Positions 11,278-23,605 of a stretch of 64,000 nt of DNA are shown piece after piece. The stretch lies in the NCBI GenBank assembly GCA_039707655.1, contig CM077676.1, positions 377,212,114-377,276,113 on the forward strand, in the 5' to 3' direction. Both the position numbers and the translations under genes were made by a program. Positions within the stretch are counted from its first letter, which is position 1; each line of letters opens with the position of its first letter. Source of the stretch: Elymus sibiricus (lineage: Eukaryota > Streptophyta > Magnoliopsida > Poales > Poaceae). The notes beneath the pieces were generated by a model. It made no database searches. It was not told the origin of the DNA and was given only the letters and a program-made list of their open reading frames with translations.

Positions 11278-13250
11278 ATAGTAGTTCAAAATATCCTAAA
11301 ATTTTATGAGATATATTTCGAAGATGACAAAATTGTGTGTTACTTTTGAAGGGCGGACAACAAAAGTAACATCCGCCAAGGGGGTTCAGAGATATATGGT
11401 ACGTATAGTTGTCATTCATATGTTTCCAAATATTTCACTATGCACCATCTTATTTTAATATATACAATTATGGATTTACTTGAGGTTTCAAAGAAACTTT
11501 AAGCTCACTTTATCATATGGTAGCCTTAGCGGCGTTTATTTTGTCACAAACGCTGCCAGTGTTAACGCTAGCCACGTGCATCCTGGTCTGAACGTGGGTG
11601 GTAAATTTCCTTGATTTTGGAGTTTATTAACTATGTTAAGATCAACTCTTTGTATTCAGCCATCCAATTTTTTTTCAATAAATAGTTATAGTGTATACTT
11701 AAGTGTTTATATAGTAGTTGAGATATTCCATAATTTTTTTGGGATATTTCAAACACAACATATTTTTATGCTAGTTTTGAAGGGGGTGTGCGGGAAGAAG
11801 TTAGCGTGTGCCATGCTTGAGAGAGATGGTACGTACACTAGTAAGGAAACCCCTTATTAGTCGCGTGAAAACTTGCTTCCATCCACGTTCAAGGCGGACG
11901 CCGCCTGTACGACGTTGCTAGTTTGTTTTGCGGCGGGGCAAATAAAAATACTAATACATGCGACGTTTTTTTGCGAGTAGCATTTACACATTTCATACAT
12001 ATAGAAATACTCATGTAGTTAAATGATGAATGTTATTTTGTAATAATTTTACATGAATTCAAGTTGCAACATAAGCATATACACGTTCTGTTGACAACAT
12101 TCGAAGAAGACAAAAGTAGGCTAAAAAAATAATGTAAATCCAAAGTGAGGTTGTTTTTGTGTTTGATACATTTCTCCTTCATTAGTTACTTCATACAACT
12201 TCATTAGCATAGACATAAAATTCCAAAGACCATCTTGGTATAATCCCAGTTGAATATCTTAACACTCTTGCTGCACTTGAGCAATGAGATTTCGACAGAA
12301 GCCTATAAAACATGCATTTAGTTCTAATATGCTCCCTTGAAAAACAAAAATGGTATCAACATAAACCTTTTATGCTCCTAGTGAATAAATTGTTTTTCCT
12401 TACCTTTGAATTTAGACCTCGTCTTCTCCATTCCAAGATGTAAAAGATGGCCTAACAGCGGGGCAATGATTGTGGTGCATCGAAAATGGGTGGATGGTGC
12501 GGCCTATCCACGCATTGGTATAATCCTGGTTTAATAACTTAACGCACTTACTGCATTTGGACAGTGAGATTTGCATAGAAGCCTGGAAGACATGCATTTA
12601 GTTCTAATATGCTCCCGACAAAAAAAATGGTAGAACATAAATCTTTAATGCTCCTAGAGAATAAATTAATTTTCTACCTTTGACTTTGGATCTCGTCGTC
12701 TTCGTTCGAGATGTAAAAGGAGGATGACCTAACACTTGGGCTGAGGCTGTGGCGTGTCGGGAAAGGGTAGAAGGTGTAGCGCGTCAGTGCCTTGGAATAC
12801 TACACCTAAGAGGACAATAGAGACGATGGCTCACAATTATGAGGGCAAACATATCTAGAAAGTGGCGTTGGCAGCAGTGGGTGGAGGAGAAGATCTTGAA
12901 GCACATGTGCTAGCCACGTCACGTTTTCCCTTCATTCGCTCCACGAACGCGTCCCTTTGTTCGGCGACATGACAGGGAGCCACCTTATCCTTTCCCACTT
13001 GCAGCACTCTCTTGGGGGTCAATTTTTTAGGGAAGAAATATTGTTTCCTTTTGTTTACCATGATATGTTTTCAATAGTTAGATCAACAATTACTCACAAA
13101 ATCGCTATTACATCCTCATCAGAATAGCTAACAAAAACTTCGGTGGATTATCAGAGCAAATCTCAGTGAACCAAGCTTGGTTCGAATGAGAATCTAGCGG
13201 GGGTGGATGTGTGCTAGAAGACATTGGAAGAGAAAAAATATAGGATGGAA
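11278..13250. repeat. Duplicated unit B (copy 1)
   Basis: Aligns with 19676-22615. The lead part (11278-12120) is followed by ~285-bp repeats (12120-12830) and the conserved tail (12895-13250). Relative to the other copy it lacks two segments, about 255 bp at 11921 and about 720 bp at 12894, each bounded by short matching sequence. It has no Gypsy LTR insertion. No gene is recognised. Confidence 0.8.
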
Positions 13251-16200
13251 AACTATATAAATCCCAAGTGAGGTGGTTGTTGTATTGGAAACATGTGCCC
13301 TTGATTGGTTACTTCATGCAACTTTATTAGCATAGACACACAATTCCCAAGACTAGCTTGGTATAATCCTAGTTGATTATCTTAATAGTCTTACTGCACT
13401 TAAACAATGAGATTTTGACAGAAGCCTGGGAAACATGCATTCAGTTCTAATATGCTCCCTAGAAAAAACAAAAATGGTATCAACATAAACCTTTTATGCT
13501 CCTAGTAAATAAATTGCTTTTCCTTACCTTTGACTTTAGATCTCGTGTTCTATGTTCCAAGATGTAAAGGAAGACCTAACAGTGGGGCAACGACTGTGGT
13601 GCATCCGAGAAGGGTGGATTGTGCGGTGCATCCTTGCCGTGGTATAATCCTAGTTGAATTTCTCACCGCAATTACTTCACTTGAACAATGAGATTTCCAC
13701 AAAAGCCTGGGAAACATGCATTTAATTATAATATGCTCCCTTGATAAAACAAAAATGGTATGAACCGAAGCCTTTTATGGTCCTACTGAATAAATAAAGT
13801 TTCCTTACCTTTGACTTTGGATATTGCCGTCTTTGTCCGATTTGTAAAACGAGGATGGACTAACAGTTGGGCAGCGGTTATGGTGTGTCGGTAAAGGGCA
13901 GATGGTGCAGTGCGTCAGTGCCTTGGACCACCACATATCTCTCCTAGGAGGAAAACATAGATGATGGATCACAATTATGACGGCAAACATATCTAGAGAT
14001 TGGTGTTGAAGGAGGGGTGGAGGAGAAGTTAGATCTAGATAATGTTCGTTGTTGCGGGTGGAGGAGAAGACGTTTAGGTCTAAAAAGTGGTGATGGCAGC
14101 GGTGGGTGGAGGAGAAGATGGTTACATCAAGGGAATATTGATGGTTGTGGGTGGAGGATAAGATAGTTATGTCTCGAGAGTGATGGCGGTGGCGGCGGTG
14201 TCATGCGTATGACAAGATAAATTGGTCTAGAGAGTGGTTGTGGTGGGTTGAGGAGAATATAATTAGGGGTACGGTGCGGCATGGGAATGGACAATTGAGA
14301 TATGTAGATTGCTTGCAAAGATTTGGCACATGATATATAGACCATCGGATGAAGAAGCACTTGCAAAGATTTGGCACGTGATATTTTCTTCGCTAGAGGA
14401 ACATGTAACAATATTTGGTTCCATGATCTCTTTTTTATTTTAGCAAGTCAGAATGAAACATCTAAGATAAATTCGAACTTACCAAATCATAGGGAGGGGA
14501 AACAACTGTGTACAACAACAACTTCTATGTTGTTGCGGTGACTGTCCAACAAGTACTTGTCCGTTGAAAACACAAAGGAAAATACTATAAATCTGACATC
14601 GGATTTTTGGAGGTACCGAGAAAATGCTTTGGTTGCCATCAGATTATCTGCGTGGATCTTGAAGCACGTGTGCTTGCCATGTTACATTTTCCCTTCCAGC
14701 GCACCAGGAACGCATCCGCGCGAACGCACAGAAACGGCAGGAAAACAGTCTTGATGACCCACATGTATAGGGGACCAAATTCCAATTACCAAGAGCGCTT
14801 CACTCCCCGGCAACGGCGCGAGAAAAGAGTCTTGATGGCCCACATGTATAGGGGACCAATCATAGTCCTTTCGATAAGTAAGAGTGTCAAACCCAACGAG
14901 GAGCAGATGGAATCAATAAGCGGTTTTTAGCAAGGTATTCTCTGCAAGTACTTTAAGATAGTTTTGATAGCAAGTGATAGCAAGACAATTGATAACAAGT
15001 AACAAGTAACCAAAGTAGCACGGTGCAACAAGGCGGCCCAATCCTTATTATTGCTAAGGACAAGCCGGAGGAACTTCTTACAGTGATTAAAATGCTCTTG
15101 AGGACACACGAGAATTTTGTCTAGTTACGTTCACCATGATTCATCGACTTACATTCATTACTTTGATAAATTGTTATGTGGGTGGACTGGAGCTAAGGTT
15201 TTGTTCTTACTTGAACAAACAACCTACTTATGATTACCCCCTTCATGCAAGCATCCACAAATACAAGAGAAGAATTAAGATAAATCTAACCATAACATGA
15301 AACATATAGATGCAAAACAGCCCCTTACAGAATAATTCATAAACTGGGGTTTAGGTTTCAGTGACTCTCACAACCCATCATCTACAAACTAATTCCACAA
15401 TGCCTTACCCTAGGCCCAAACATGGTGAAGTGTCATGTAGTCTACATTCACACGACACCACTAGCTAGAGGAAAGAACAACATAACATATCATCAAAACA
15501 TTGAACGATGATCAACTTCACATGATTACTAATAACAAGACTTCTCCCATGTCCTCAAGAACAAATAGAACTACTCACAAAGCCTAACTATGTTTATGAT
15601 CAGAGGATATAAATATGTGTTTAATAATCTGAACATATAGTCTTCCACCAAGTAAACCAACTAGAATCAACTACAACATGTAATCAACACTACTAGCACC
15701 CCCAGGTACCAATCTGAGGTTGGATACAAAGATTGAACACAAGAGATGAATTAGAGTTTGGAGATGAGATGGTGCTGGTGAAGATGTTGATGAAGCTGAG
15801 TCCTCCCATGATGAGAGGAGCGTTGGTGATGACGATGGCTTCGATTTCCCCCTCCCGGAGGGAAGTTTCCCCGGCGGAATCGCTCCGCCGGAGAGCAAAA
15901 GTGCTCCTACTCAGGTTTCGCCTCGAGACGGCGGCGGCCCGTCCCGAAAGTCATCTCCTTATTTTTTTTCTAGGGAAAATTGTTTCATATAGGGGAAGAT
16001 CAGCATCGATGGACCTCCATGGGCCCCACAAGCCTGCCCGGCGTGCCCCTGGGCATGTGGGCCCTGGGTGGCTCCCCTCTCGTACTTTTTCTATCCAGTA
16101 TTTTTAATATATTCCAAAATAAATCTCCATAAATTTTCACGTCATTTTGAACTCTAGAGAATTGTTATCTCTGAAGTAACTTTTTCAGGTCAGATTTATA

Positions 16201-16380
16201 ACTGTTGGTAATCCCTCCTCTTTTGGTGTATCTTGCATTTTAAGCGACGAAAGGCATTAGAATAGCATCATAACATGGAATATAACTTCGAAACATTATA
16301 AATAGTAGTAGGAAAATATGATGCAAAATGGACGTATCACTGGCCGGCTGCATGTAGTGTGGATCGATTTGATCGGTCGA
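13250..16380. repeat. Duplicated unit A (copy 2)
   Basis: This is the second copy of unit A. It includes the first part of the repeat unit (13250-13464) that in copy 1 is not seen because the Angela element abuts at 7852. It contains ~285-bp repeats, a minisatellite (14005-14270), the tail and the Gypsy LTR. The LTR sits at the same site as in copy 1, so the duplication came after the insertion. Confidence 0.85.
14833..16339 (-). mobile_element. Gypsy LTR in unit A (copy 2)
   Basis: Plus-strand edges are tgatggcccacatg and ggacgtatca; length 1507 bp, nearly identical to 9198-10715. The adjoining internal stub (about 14753-14832) again lies between two LTR-tip-like sequences. Confidence 0.75.
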
Positions 16381-16963
16381 CACTTTATATATCATGAATT
16401 CTGGAAAAAATATTGCCATCATGGAAAAACTAAAAATACGAAAGTGAAAGGTCATTTTAAGGGATTATTAGATGGAGCTACATGAGCACGAAGAGTAAAA
16501 TAAATTCAAGGTCCTTAGGCAGACTATACATTTTATTTTGGCGAATAATAAATAAATCTTTTTGGGCAGACTATACATGCATGTGTATCACATGGGAATT
16601 GGTTTTTTAGTACTGGTATTTGCATATTGGTTTCGATTCCTTCAAGTATATTTATTTGTCTGTTCGAAATTGCTTTTACCATGCTTGTCGCGTGGTCCTT
16701 CAAGTATATTTATGAACATTAGTGATTAGATTAGTTACACATATATAAAGAGTTATCGACTGCAGGCGATTAAAAAATAGTGCATCAGATTGCCGGTTAT
16801 ATTTTATGTGAATTTCTAGTTTTTCAGGTAAGTGAAAATTAAAAACCATTATACGCAAAAGTTGTACGACACAGAAAATAGGAAAAAAAACTTGAGACCA
16901 AAAGAGCATTAATGTAACATGAAATAAAATTGATCTCTTTTTTAGTTTGTGACATCCATACTA

Positions 16964-17200
16964 CTCCCTCCATTCCACAATGTAGTGCGCCCGCGCTTCC
17001 CGAGATCTAAGTTTGACCATAAATTTAATCAACGAGACCGACTGCGGTGCGAGAAAAAATTATACCACCGAATTCGTATCGAAATAGCGAATTCAGTGGT
17101 ATAATTTTTGCTCCCGCCGCAGTCGGTCTCGTTGGTTAAATTAATGGTCAAACTTAGATCTCGGGAAGCACGGGCGCACTAAATTGTGGAATGGAGGGAG
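16964..17200. mobile_element. Stowaway (Mariner-type) MITE, near-perfect palindrome
   Basis: The ends are ctccctccattccacaa and ttgtggaatggaggga, flanked by TA on both sides (16962-16963 and 17201-17202). Almost the whole 237 bp folds on itself (for example gagaccgactgcggtg against cgccgcagtcggtctc). This is the classic Stowaway layout. Confidence 0.92.
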
Positions 17201-18599
17201 TAATATTTTGTGCATTTTTCTAACAACTAAGGATTGGACATGCCTATGTTCATTTTTCAGAAAGGCCGAGTAAAACAAAGACGCACATGCACGCACGCAT
17301 ACCACCACACACCTCATGCAACGCCTGCTAAATACCGAGTTGTCGAGCTTCAAAATTAACGAAGTGAAAGATTATTCCATCTTAATGTAACACATAGGAC
17401 GGCAAACCTAAAGTTTGCTTTTATGGTGAATTGAGGATAAAATCACCCTCCCAACCATCCAAGCATTGGTAGGTTCTCGAGAATACTTATGTTCTGTCAA
17501 GATGTTAGGAGGACATTTCTTTTGTTTTGGTTATACACAACAAATCCATGCGAAATATTCTGGCGATAAAACAAAACAGACTACTCATATTTTTCACTTC
17601 TTTGTAAGTCGACTTTTTTACACTGAGAAATGGGATTTAACACATGCATATGTATGTATGTAAGATCTATGTCATTCATACACATATGTATGAGATTTTT
17701 CTAATGCACGGTTCATATCATACAAATGGTCTACTTTTTCCTATTTAATTAGATTGGCAAGTGAAGGATTATTAAATATTTTTGGCTCTAACTTTTTCAA
17801 GAGAAATATTCCTTTCTGACGTACTGGAACAAAATATATAAACCATATATTTATGCATCGATATCACGCATCACGCATCACGCATACCTGTATATCTGTG
17901 TATGTGTACTCTGGTAAGCATAGATCAGTAATCGCCCTTCATTAGCTTAACCCCTGCAATCAATCATATAATTTATATGATACATCTTCTGCAAAATTAT
18001 ATGATCGAAGACATCATCATATCCATGCATCATGCCAAAAAAAGAAGCAAATTAGTGAGAATTCGTCTGAATAATGAGACAAAGGTCCAGCCTTCCAGAA
18101 CGTACATGTACTTCTTTTTTAGGTGAGCACGTAGATGTACTACAAAAAAGTCTGAATGAAGCTAGTACGCATGATGCGTCCGGGGCTTGGATGGAAAACT
18201 CATCTGGCCAGCACGCCATCACATGCGTTGTGCAGCCCGAGGATTATTTGTTTTTGCAACGATGCAGCCCTAGGAACTGACTGATATCCAATCGATCAGG
18301 GTGATGCATACACGTACGTGAGCGTACGTTTTCTGGCCGGAATAGAATCGCTAGCTTCTGCAAAGATCAATCCAGCAGCCTGCTTCCTCTGTGTATCTAT
18401 GCTTCTCAGGAGAACCAATCTATGTGTGCGTGCGTGTGATATATGGCTAAAATAGACACGTGAGGAGGAAGATGAGGATCTCTCACGGACGCGTTTGGTG
18501 CCTCGGTGGGGCAGATCCTATTTGCCGCCGACGCGCGGCAAACAGCAGTGGTTACGCCCGCAGCGCCCGCGGGTGGGCCGGCCCAGTTCGCTGCAGCGA

Positions 18600-18745
18600 G
18601 TGCTGTTCGTTCGCTTCTTCGTTTTTTCGTTCGTTTCTTCTTTCGCTTTTTTGTTTTGTTTTATCTTTTCGGTTTTTTCTTTCTGATTCTTTCCTGTTTT
18701 TTATTTCTGGTTTTTTCGTTCTATTTCTTTTCCTTTTTCTTCCAT
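18600..18745. repeat. T-rich low-complexity tract
   Basis: Runs of tttc, tttt and ttcg dominate. The open frame across it (phenylalanine-rich) is compositional and not called as a gene. Confidence 0.7.
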
Positions 18746-18865
18746 TATTAATACATGTAAAAAAAATTCATCATGTATTTTTTTATCAATATATTAATAC
18801 GATGAACAATCTGCGTTTCTTTTGTTGATTTTTACTTTCTTCTTTTTTGTGTGTATTGTACAAGA

Positions 18866-19137
18866 GTTCGTCGTGTATTTTAAAAATGTTCATCATATAT
18901 TTAAGAAAATGTTGACCGTATATTAGGAAATGTTCATTGTGTACTTAAAAAAAGTTCAGCGTATATTGCAAAAATGTTCAATGTGTATTTTAAAACTGTT
19001 CAGCGTATATCACAAAAATGTTCATTTGGATTTGAAAATTGTTCAATGTATATCACAAAAATGTTCAATGTGTATCTAAGGAATGTTCATCGTATATTAC
19101 AAAAATGTTCAATGCATATTAAAAAATGTTCAATGGT
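18866..19137. repeat. 22-bp tandem repeat, about 12 copies
   Basis: Units follow gttcagcgtatatcacaaaa plus one or two bases (21-23 bp each), with variants such as gttcaatgtgtattttaaaa. There is no spacer diversity, so this is a minisatellite and not a CRISPR array. Confidence 0.85.
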
Positions 19138-19210
19138 CGAAATGTTTTATTTTTTTTGGATCTGTCACTGCATTTAGTTCTTAAGTACTCACGCAGCATA
19201 TTAATCATTA

Positions 19211-19300
19211 TCTCTCAGCAGGTCAAGTGGTAAGGGAGATTTTCTCTCTATCGTGGTGTTGCAGGTTCGATTCCTCAGTCGAACGTTATTTTTTTGGGAT
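19211..19300 (+). other. tRNA-like segment with pol III A and B boxes (SINE-like)
   Basis: ggtcaagtggtaagg (from 19221) fits an A box and ggttcgattcc (19264-19274) fits a B box at tRNA-like spacing. The T stem around the B box pairs poorly and no acceptor stem is apparent, so it is not called as a tRNA gene. A tRNA-derived SINE or a tRNA fossil is the likeliest reading. Confidence 0.45.
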
Positions 19301-19675
19301 TTTCAGTACAGGCTCGCTGTGTTGCCAGGGAATGGGCCGGCCCATTGAGATCGTTCCCTGCGCGAAAGCTCCTCTTCCTGACGCTCGCGAGCGTCAGCTA
19401 GGGGCTCCCCCTCGGTGGGGCTGTGACCGGCCGTGTCATGGACTGCGAGGGAGACAATTTTTGGGTAGCCCATGGAAGAGAGTTTTTTTTTGCCAAAGCC
19501 CATGAGGATTTCGCTAGAGATGATCACGTGGGACAGAAGGTGTGGACTCCTTGGCTACTTTATATCCTACGGCTGTGGATTACTAACACAGAGATCGTAT
19601 GGACAATTTTCTTAATCTATGAGGATTAACGTGGAGCCTCGATTAGTGCCTCCAATTAGTAAATATAAGATATAA

Positions 19676-22615
19676 GATAGTAGTTCAAAATATCCTAAAA
19701 TTTTATGAGATATATTTCGAAGATGACAAAATTGTGTGTTACTTTGGAAGGGCGGACAGCAAAAGTAACGTCCGCCAGGGGGTTCAGAGAGATATGGTAC
19801 ATATAGTTGTCATTCATATGGTCGAAATATTTGTATAGACTCACTATGCACCATCTTATTTTAATATATCCAATTATGGATTTATATGAGGTTGCAAAGA
19901 AACTTTAAGCTCACTTTATCATATGGTAGCCTTAGCGGCATTTATTTTGTCACAACCCGCTGCCAGTGTTAAAGCTAGCCACGTGCATCCTGGTCTGAAC
20001 GCGGGTGGTAAATTTCCTTAATTTTAGGAGTTTATTAATTATGTTAAGCTCAACTCTTTGTATTCAGCCTTCAATTTTTTTTTCAATAAATAGTTATAGT
20101 GTATACTTAAGTGTTTATATAGTAGTTGAAATATTCCTTATAACACCACATATTTTTATGCTAGTTTTGAAGGGGGCGTGAGGGAAGAAGTTAGCGTGTG
20201 CTATGTTTGAGAGAGATGGCATGTACACTAGTAAGGAAACCCCTTATTAGTCGCGTGCAAACTTGCTCTCCAGCCACGTTCGAGGCGGACGCCGCCTGTA
20301 CGACGTTGCTAGGAATGCCCCTTTAGCCGCGTGTGTCGCGCACGCGGCTGGTGGTGCACGTTTAGCAGCGTGCGCAACGCACGCTGCTAGTCTGTTGATA
20401 ACCAACAGCGTTCTCAGTCTACGCACGCTGGTAGTCTGTCAGACTCTGGCAGCGTTCGATTACGCTAAAAGCAGTTGGTGTCAGAGCTAACCTGCAGCGT
20501 TCTGTCCACCCGAATGCCGCTAAGCTGTTATACTGTTAGCAACGTTTGCTTAATTAATTGCTGCTAGTTTGTTTTGCAGCAGGGCAAATAAAAATACTAC
20601 CACGCGATATTTTTTGCTAGTAGCATTTACACATTTCATACATATAGAAATACCCATGCAATTAAATAATGAATGTTATTTTGTAATGCATTTTCCATGA
20701 ATTCAAGTTGCAACATATGCATATACACGTTCAGTTGACAACATTCGAAAAAAAAGTAGGCTGAAAAAATAATGTAAATCCCAAGTGAGGTGGTTGTTGT
20801 GTTTGATACATTTTCCCTTCATTGGTTACTTCATACAACTTCATCAGCATAGACACAGAATTCCAAAGACCGTCTTTGTATAATCCCAGTTGATCTTAAC
20901 ACTCTTGCTGCACTTGAGCAATGAGATTTCGACAGAAGCCTGTAAAACATGCATTTAGTTCTAATATGCTCCCTAGAAAAACAAAAATGGTATCAACATA
21001 AACCTTTTATGCTCCTAGTGAATAAATTGTTTTTCCTTACCTTTGACTTTAGACCTCGTCTTCTCCATTCCAAGATGTAAATGATGGCCTAACAGTGAGG
21101 CAATGATTGTGGTGCATCGAAAATGGGTGGATGGTGCGGCCTATCCACGCCTTGGTATAATCCTGGTTGAATAAATTAACGCACTTACTGCATTTGGACT
21201 GTGAGATTTGCATAGAAGCCTGGAAAACATGCATTTAGTTCTAATATGTTCCCGAGAAAAAAATGGTATGAACAGAAACCTTTAATGCTCCTAGAGAATA
21301 AATTAATCTTCTACCTTTGACTTTGGATCTCGTCGTCTTCATTCGAGATGTAAAAGGAGGATGGCCTAACACTTGGGCAGAGGCTGTGGTGCATCGGGAA
21401 AGGGCGGAAGGTGCAGTGCGTCAGTGCCTTGGAATGCTACAGATCTCACCTAAGAGGAAAATTGAGACGATGGCTCACAATTATGAGGACAAACATATCT
21501 AGAGAGTGGCGTTGGCGGTAGTGGGTGGAGGAGAAGATAGTTAGATCTAGACAATGTTCATGGTTGCAGGTGGAGGAGAAGATTGTTAGGTATAAAGAGT
21601 GGTGGTGATGGCGGATGGTGGAGGAGAAGATGGTTAGATCTAGAAATATTGATGGTTGGAGGTGGAGGAGATGGTAGTTAGCCTCAGGGTGGTGGTGGCG
21701 GCGGGTGGAGGAGAAGATAGTTAGATCTAGACAGTGTTGATGGTTGCGGGTGGAGGAGAAGATAATTAGGTCTCGAGAGTGATGGCGGCGGCAATGGCGA
21801 CGTGCGTATGTGAAGATAATTAAGTCTAGAGAGTGGAACTGGAGGGTGGAGGAGAAGATTGCTAGGGGTATGCTGAGGCGTGGGAATGGACATGTGGCAT
21901 ATGTAGATCAGTCGCAAAGATTTTGCACGGGATATTTAGACATTCGGGTGAAGAACAACTTGGAAAGATTTGTCATGCGATATTTGGTTCGCTAGATGAA
22001 CATGTAACAATATATGATTCCATGGTATATTTTTTATGTTGGCAAATCAGAATGAAACATCTAAGGTAAAATTCTACTTACCATAAAAATAGGGAGGGTA
22101 CACACCCGGGTAGAACAACAACTTTTGTGTTGTTGCGGGGCATGTACAACAACTAGTTGTCCCCTGAAAACACAAATGGAAATACTATAAATCTCACGTC
22201 AGATTTTTTTGAGGTTCTGAGAGAATGCATTGGTGGGCATCAGATCAACGATGCGGATCTTGAAGCACATGTGCTAGCCACGTCATGTTTTCCCTTCATT
22301 CGCTCCGGGAACGCTTCCCTGTGTTCGGCGACATGACAGGAAGCCACCTTATCCTTTCCCCCTTTCAGCACTCTCTTGGGGGACAATTTTTTAGGGAAGA
22401 AATAATGTTTCCTTTTGTTTACCATGATATGTTTTCAATAGTTAGATCAAAAATTACTCACGAAACCGCTATTACATCCTCATCAGAATAACTAACAAAA
22501 ACTTCGGTGGATTATCGGGGCAAATCTTAGTGAACCAAGCTTGGTTCGAATGAGAATCCGGCGGGGGAGGATGTGTGCTACAAGACATTGGAAGAAAAAA
22601 AATATAGGCTAGAAA
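19676..22615. repeat. Duplicated unit B (copy 2, fuller)
   Basis: The more complete copy of unit B. The lead part includes a CAGCGT-rich segment (20313-20567) that copy 1 lacks, then ~285-bp repeats (20790-21440), the minisatellite (21515-21870) and the tail to 22615. The first 50 bp of a further unit follow and are cut by the CACTA terminus at 22668. Confidence 0.8.
20313..20567. repeat. CAGCGT/ACGCTG motif cluster
   Basis: Many short motifs (cagcgtgcg, cacgctgc, cagcgttc, aacagcgtt) occur in both orientations within 255 bp, bounded by direct repeats tgctag. Unit B copy 1 lacks exactly this piece. It resembles the subterminal binding-site arrays of CACTA transposons, but that is inference. 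Confidence 0.5.
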
Positions 22616-22667
22616 ACTATATAAATCCCAAGTGAGGTGGTTGTTGTGTTGGATACATGTGCTCTTG

Positions 22668-23220
22668 CACTACAAAAAAAGACACATCCGTGACATTATG
22701 GCCCGAACGAAAACTTTTTCTATCATGGTTGTGACACTTCTATGATAATAATTGTGACAAAAACATGTATCATCATAGATGTGGTGGGCTCCTACTTATA
22801 TAACAAAAAATTATGACAGAAAATGAGTTTTTCTTCCTGGGCGGGCCGAAGACGCGCCTGACATTCTTTGGGCTGTTCATGACGTAAAAAATCATGGTAG
22901 AAGTGAGGGCGAGAAAATTTTCGGGAGTTCCCTGTCACTGTGGGAACTCGGTGGGTGGTCGGGGCCGAGCGATGCACTGTGGTTTGTGCGTTTCTCTCGT
23001 ACGCGCGCGTGTGTGCGAGGCGTTCGCTAACTGAACCCGAGCGATCGAGGCGTTCGCTTACTCAACCCGAGCCATCGATCACCCTCGCACTACGTATTAA
23101 ACACGAGCGATCGATCCCTCGCACTACGTACTGAACCCGAGCGATCCCTTCGCTACTAACAGAACCCGAGCGATTCCTTCACTGCTAACTGAACCAGGGG
23201 CTAGAACTTGCACCGGCTGA
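22668..23220. mobile_element. CACTA transposon terminus (fragment)
   Basis: It starts cactacaaaaaaagacaca, a CACTA terminal sequence, followed by short 'gtgaca' motifs typical of the subterminal region. At about 23028-23178 there are degenerate repeats of aacccgagcgatc (five copies). The other terminus is not found nearby, so the element is truncated. Confidence 0.7.
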
Positions 23221-23396
23221 CCACTAACATTGATACTAAAAGCTGTAAAATGGTACTACGTACGTGTTTCTGGTCAGCGAACGTGTCTATGTGGTGTTTG
23301 GAATTATAAATAACCAAATTACTATAGTATATTTGAGTGTTTGACCCAAACTACTGCACCCGTTTCACTTGCTGCTTACATTATTTTTATTGTATA

Positions 23397-23605
23397 CACC
23401 TCCGTCTTGTGCCAAAATTTGACCATAGATTTAACTGACAAAATGTTAATGCATGTGATTTAAAATTATATCATTGGATTCGTATTGGAACATAGTTTCC
23501 AATGATACTATTTTTTCCGACATGCATTAACATTTTGTTAATTAAATTCATGGTCAAATTTTGGCACAATATAGTAAGGGACCAATAAAACCAGGACGGA
23601 GGTAG
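23397..23605. mobile_element. Stowaway MITE
   Basis: Ends cacctccgtc and gacggaggtag, flanked by TA (23395-23396, 23606-23607). The arms pair over much of their length (aaaatttgaccat against atggtcaaatttt; atgcattaacattttgt against acaaaatgttaatgcat). Confidence 0.85.

Larger units (their letters stand above)
16381..19675. other. Unit-2-specific insert between A and B copies
   Basis: This 3.3-kb segment occupies the place of the 0.5-kb spacer in unit 1. It contains a Stowaway MITE, a T-rich tract, a 22-bp tandem repeat and a tRNA-like A/B-box segment, listed separately. The rest (16381-16960, 17203-18440) is AT-rich with no gene or repeat recognised. Confidence 0.5.

Noticed and set aside
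18866..19137. Regular 22-bp repeats as a CRISPR-like array
   Set aside because: The repeats are head to tail without spacers and degenerate; it is a minisatellite in a plant genome.
19211..19300. Functional tRNA gene
   Set aside because: A and B boxes fit, but the T stem pairs poorly and no acceptor stem or anticodon arm can be drawn with confidence.
22668..23220. Complete CACTA element
   Set aside because: Only one terminus is found; the opposite CACTA end and any ORF are missing nearby.
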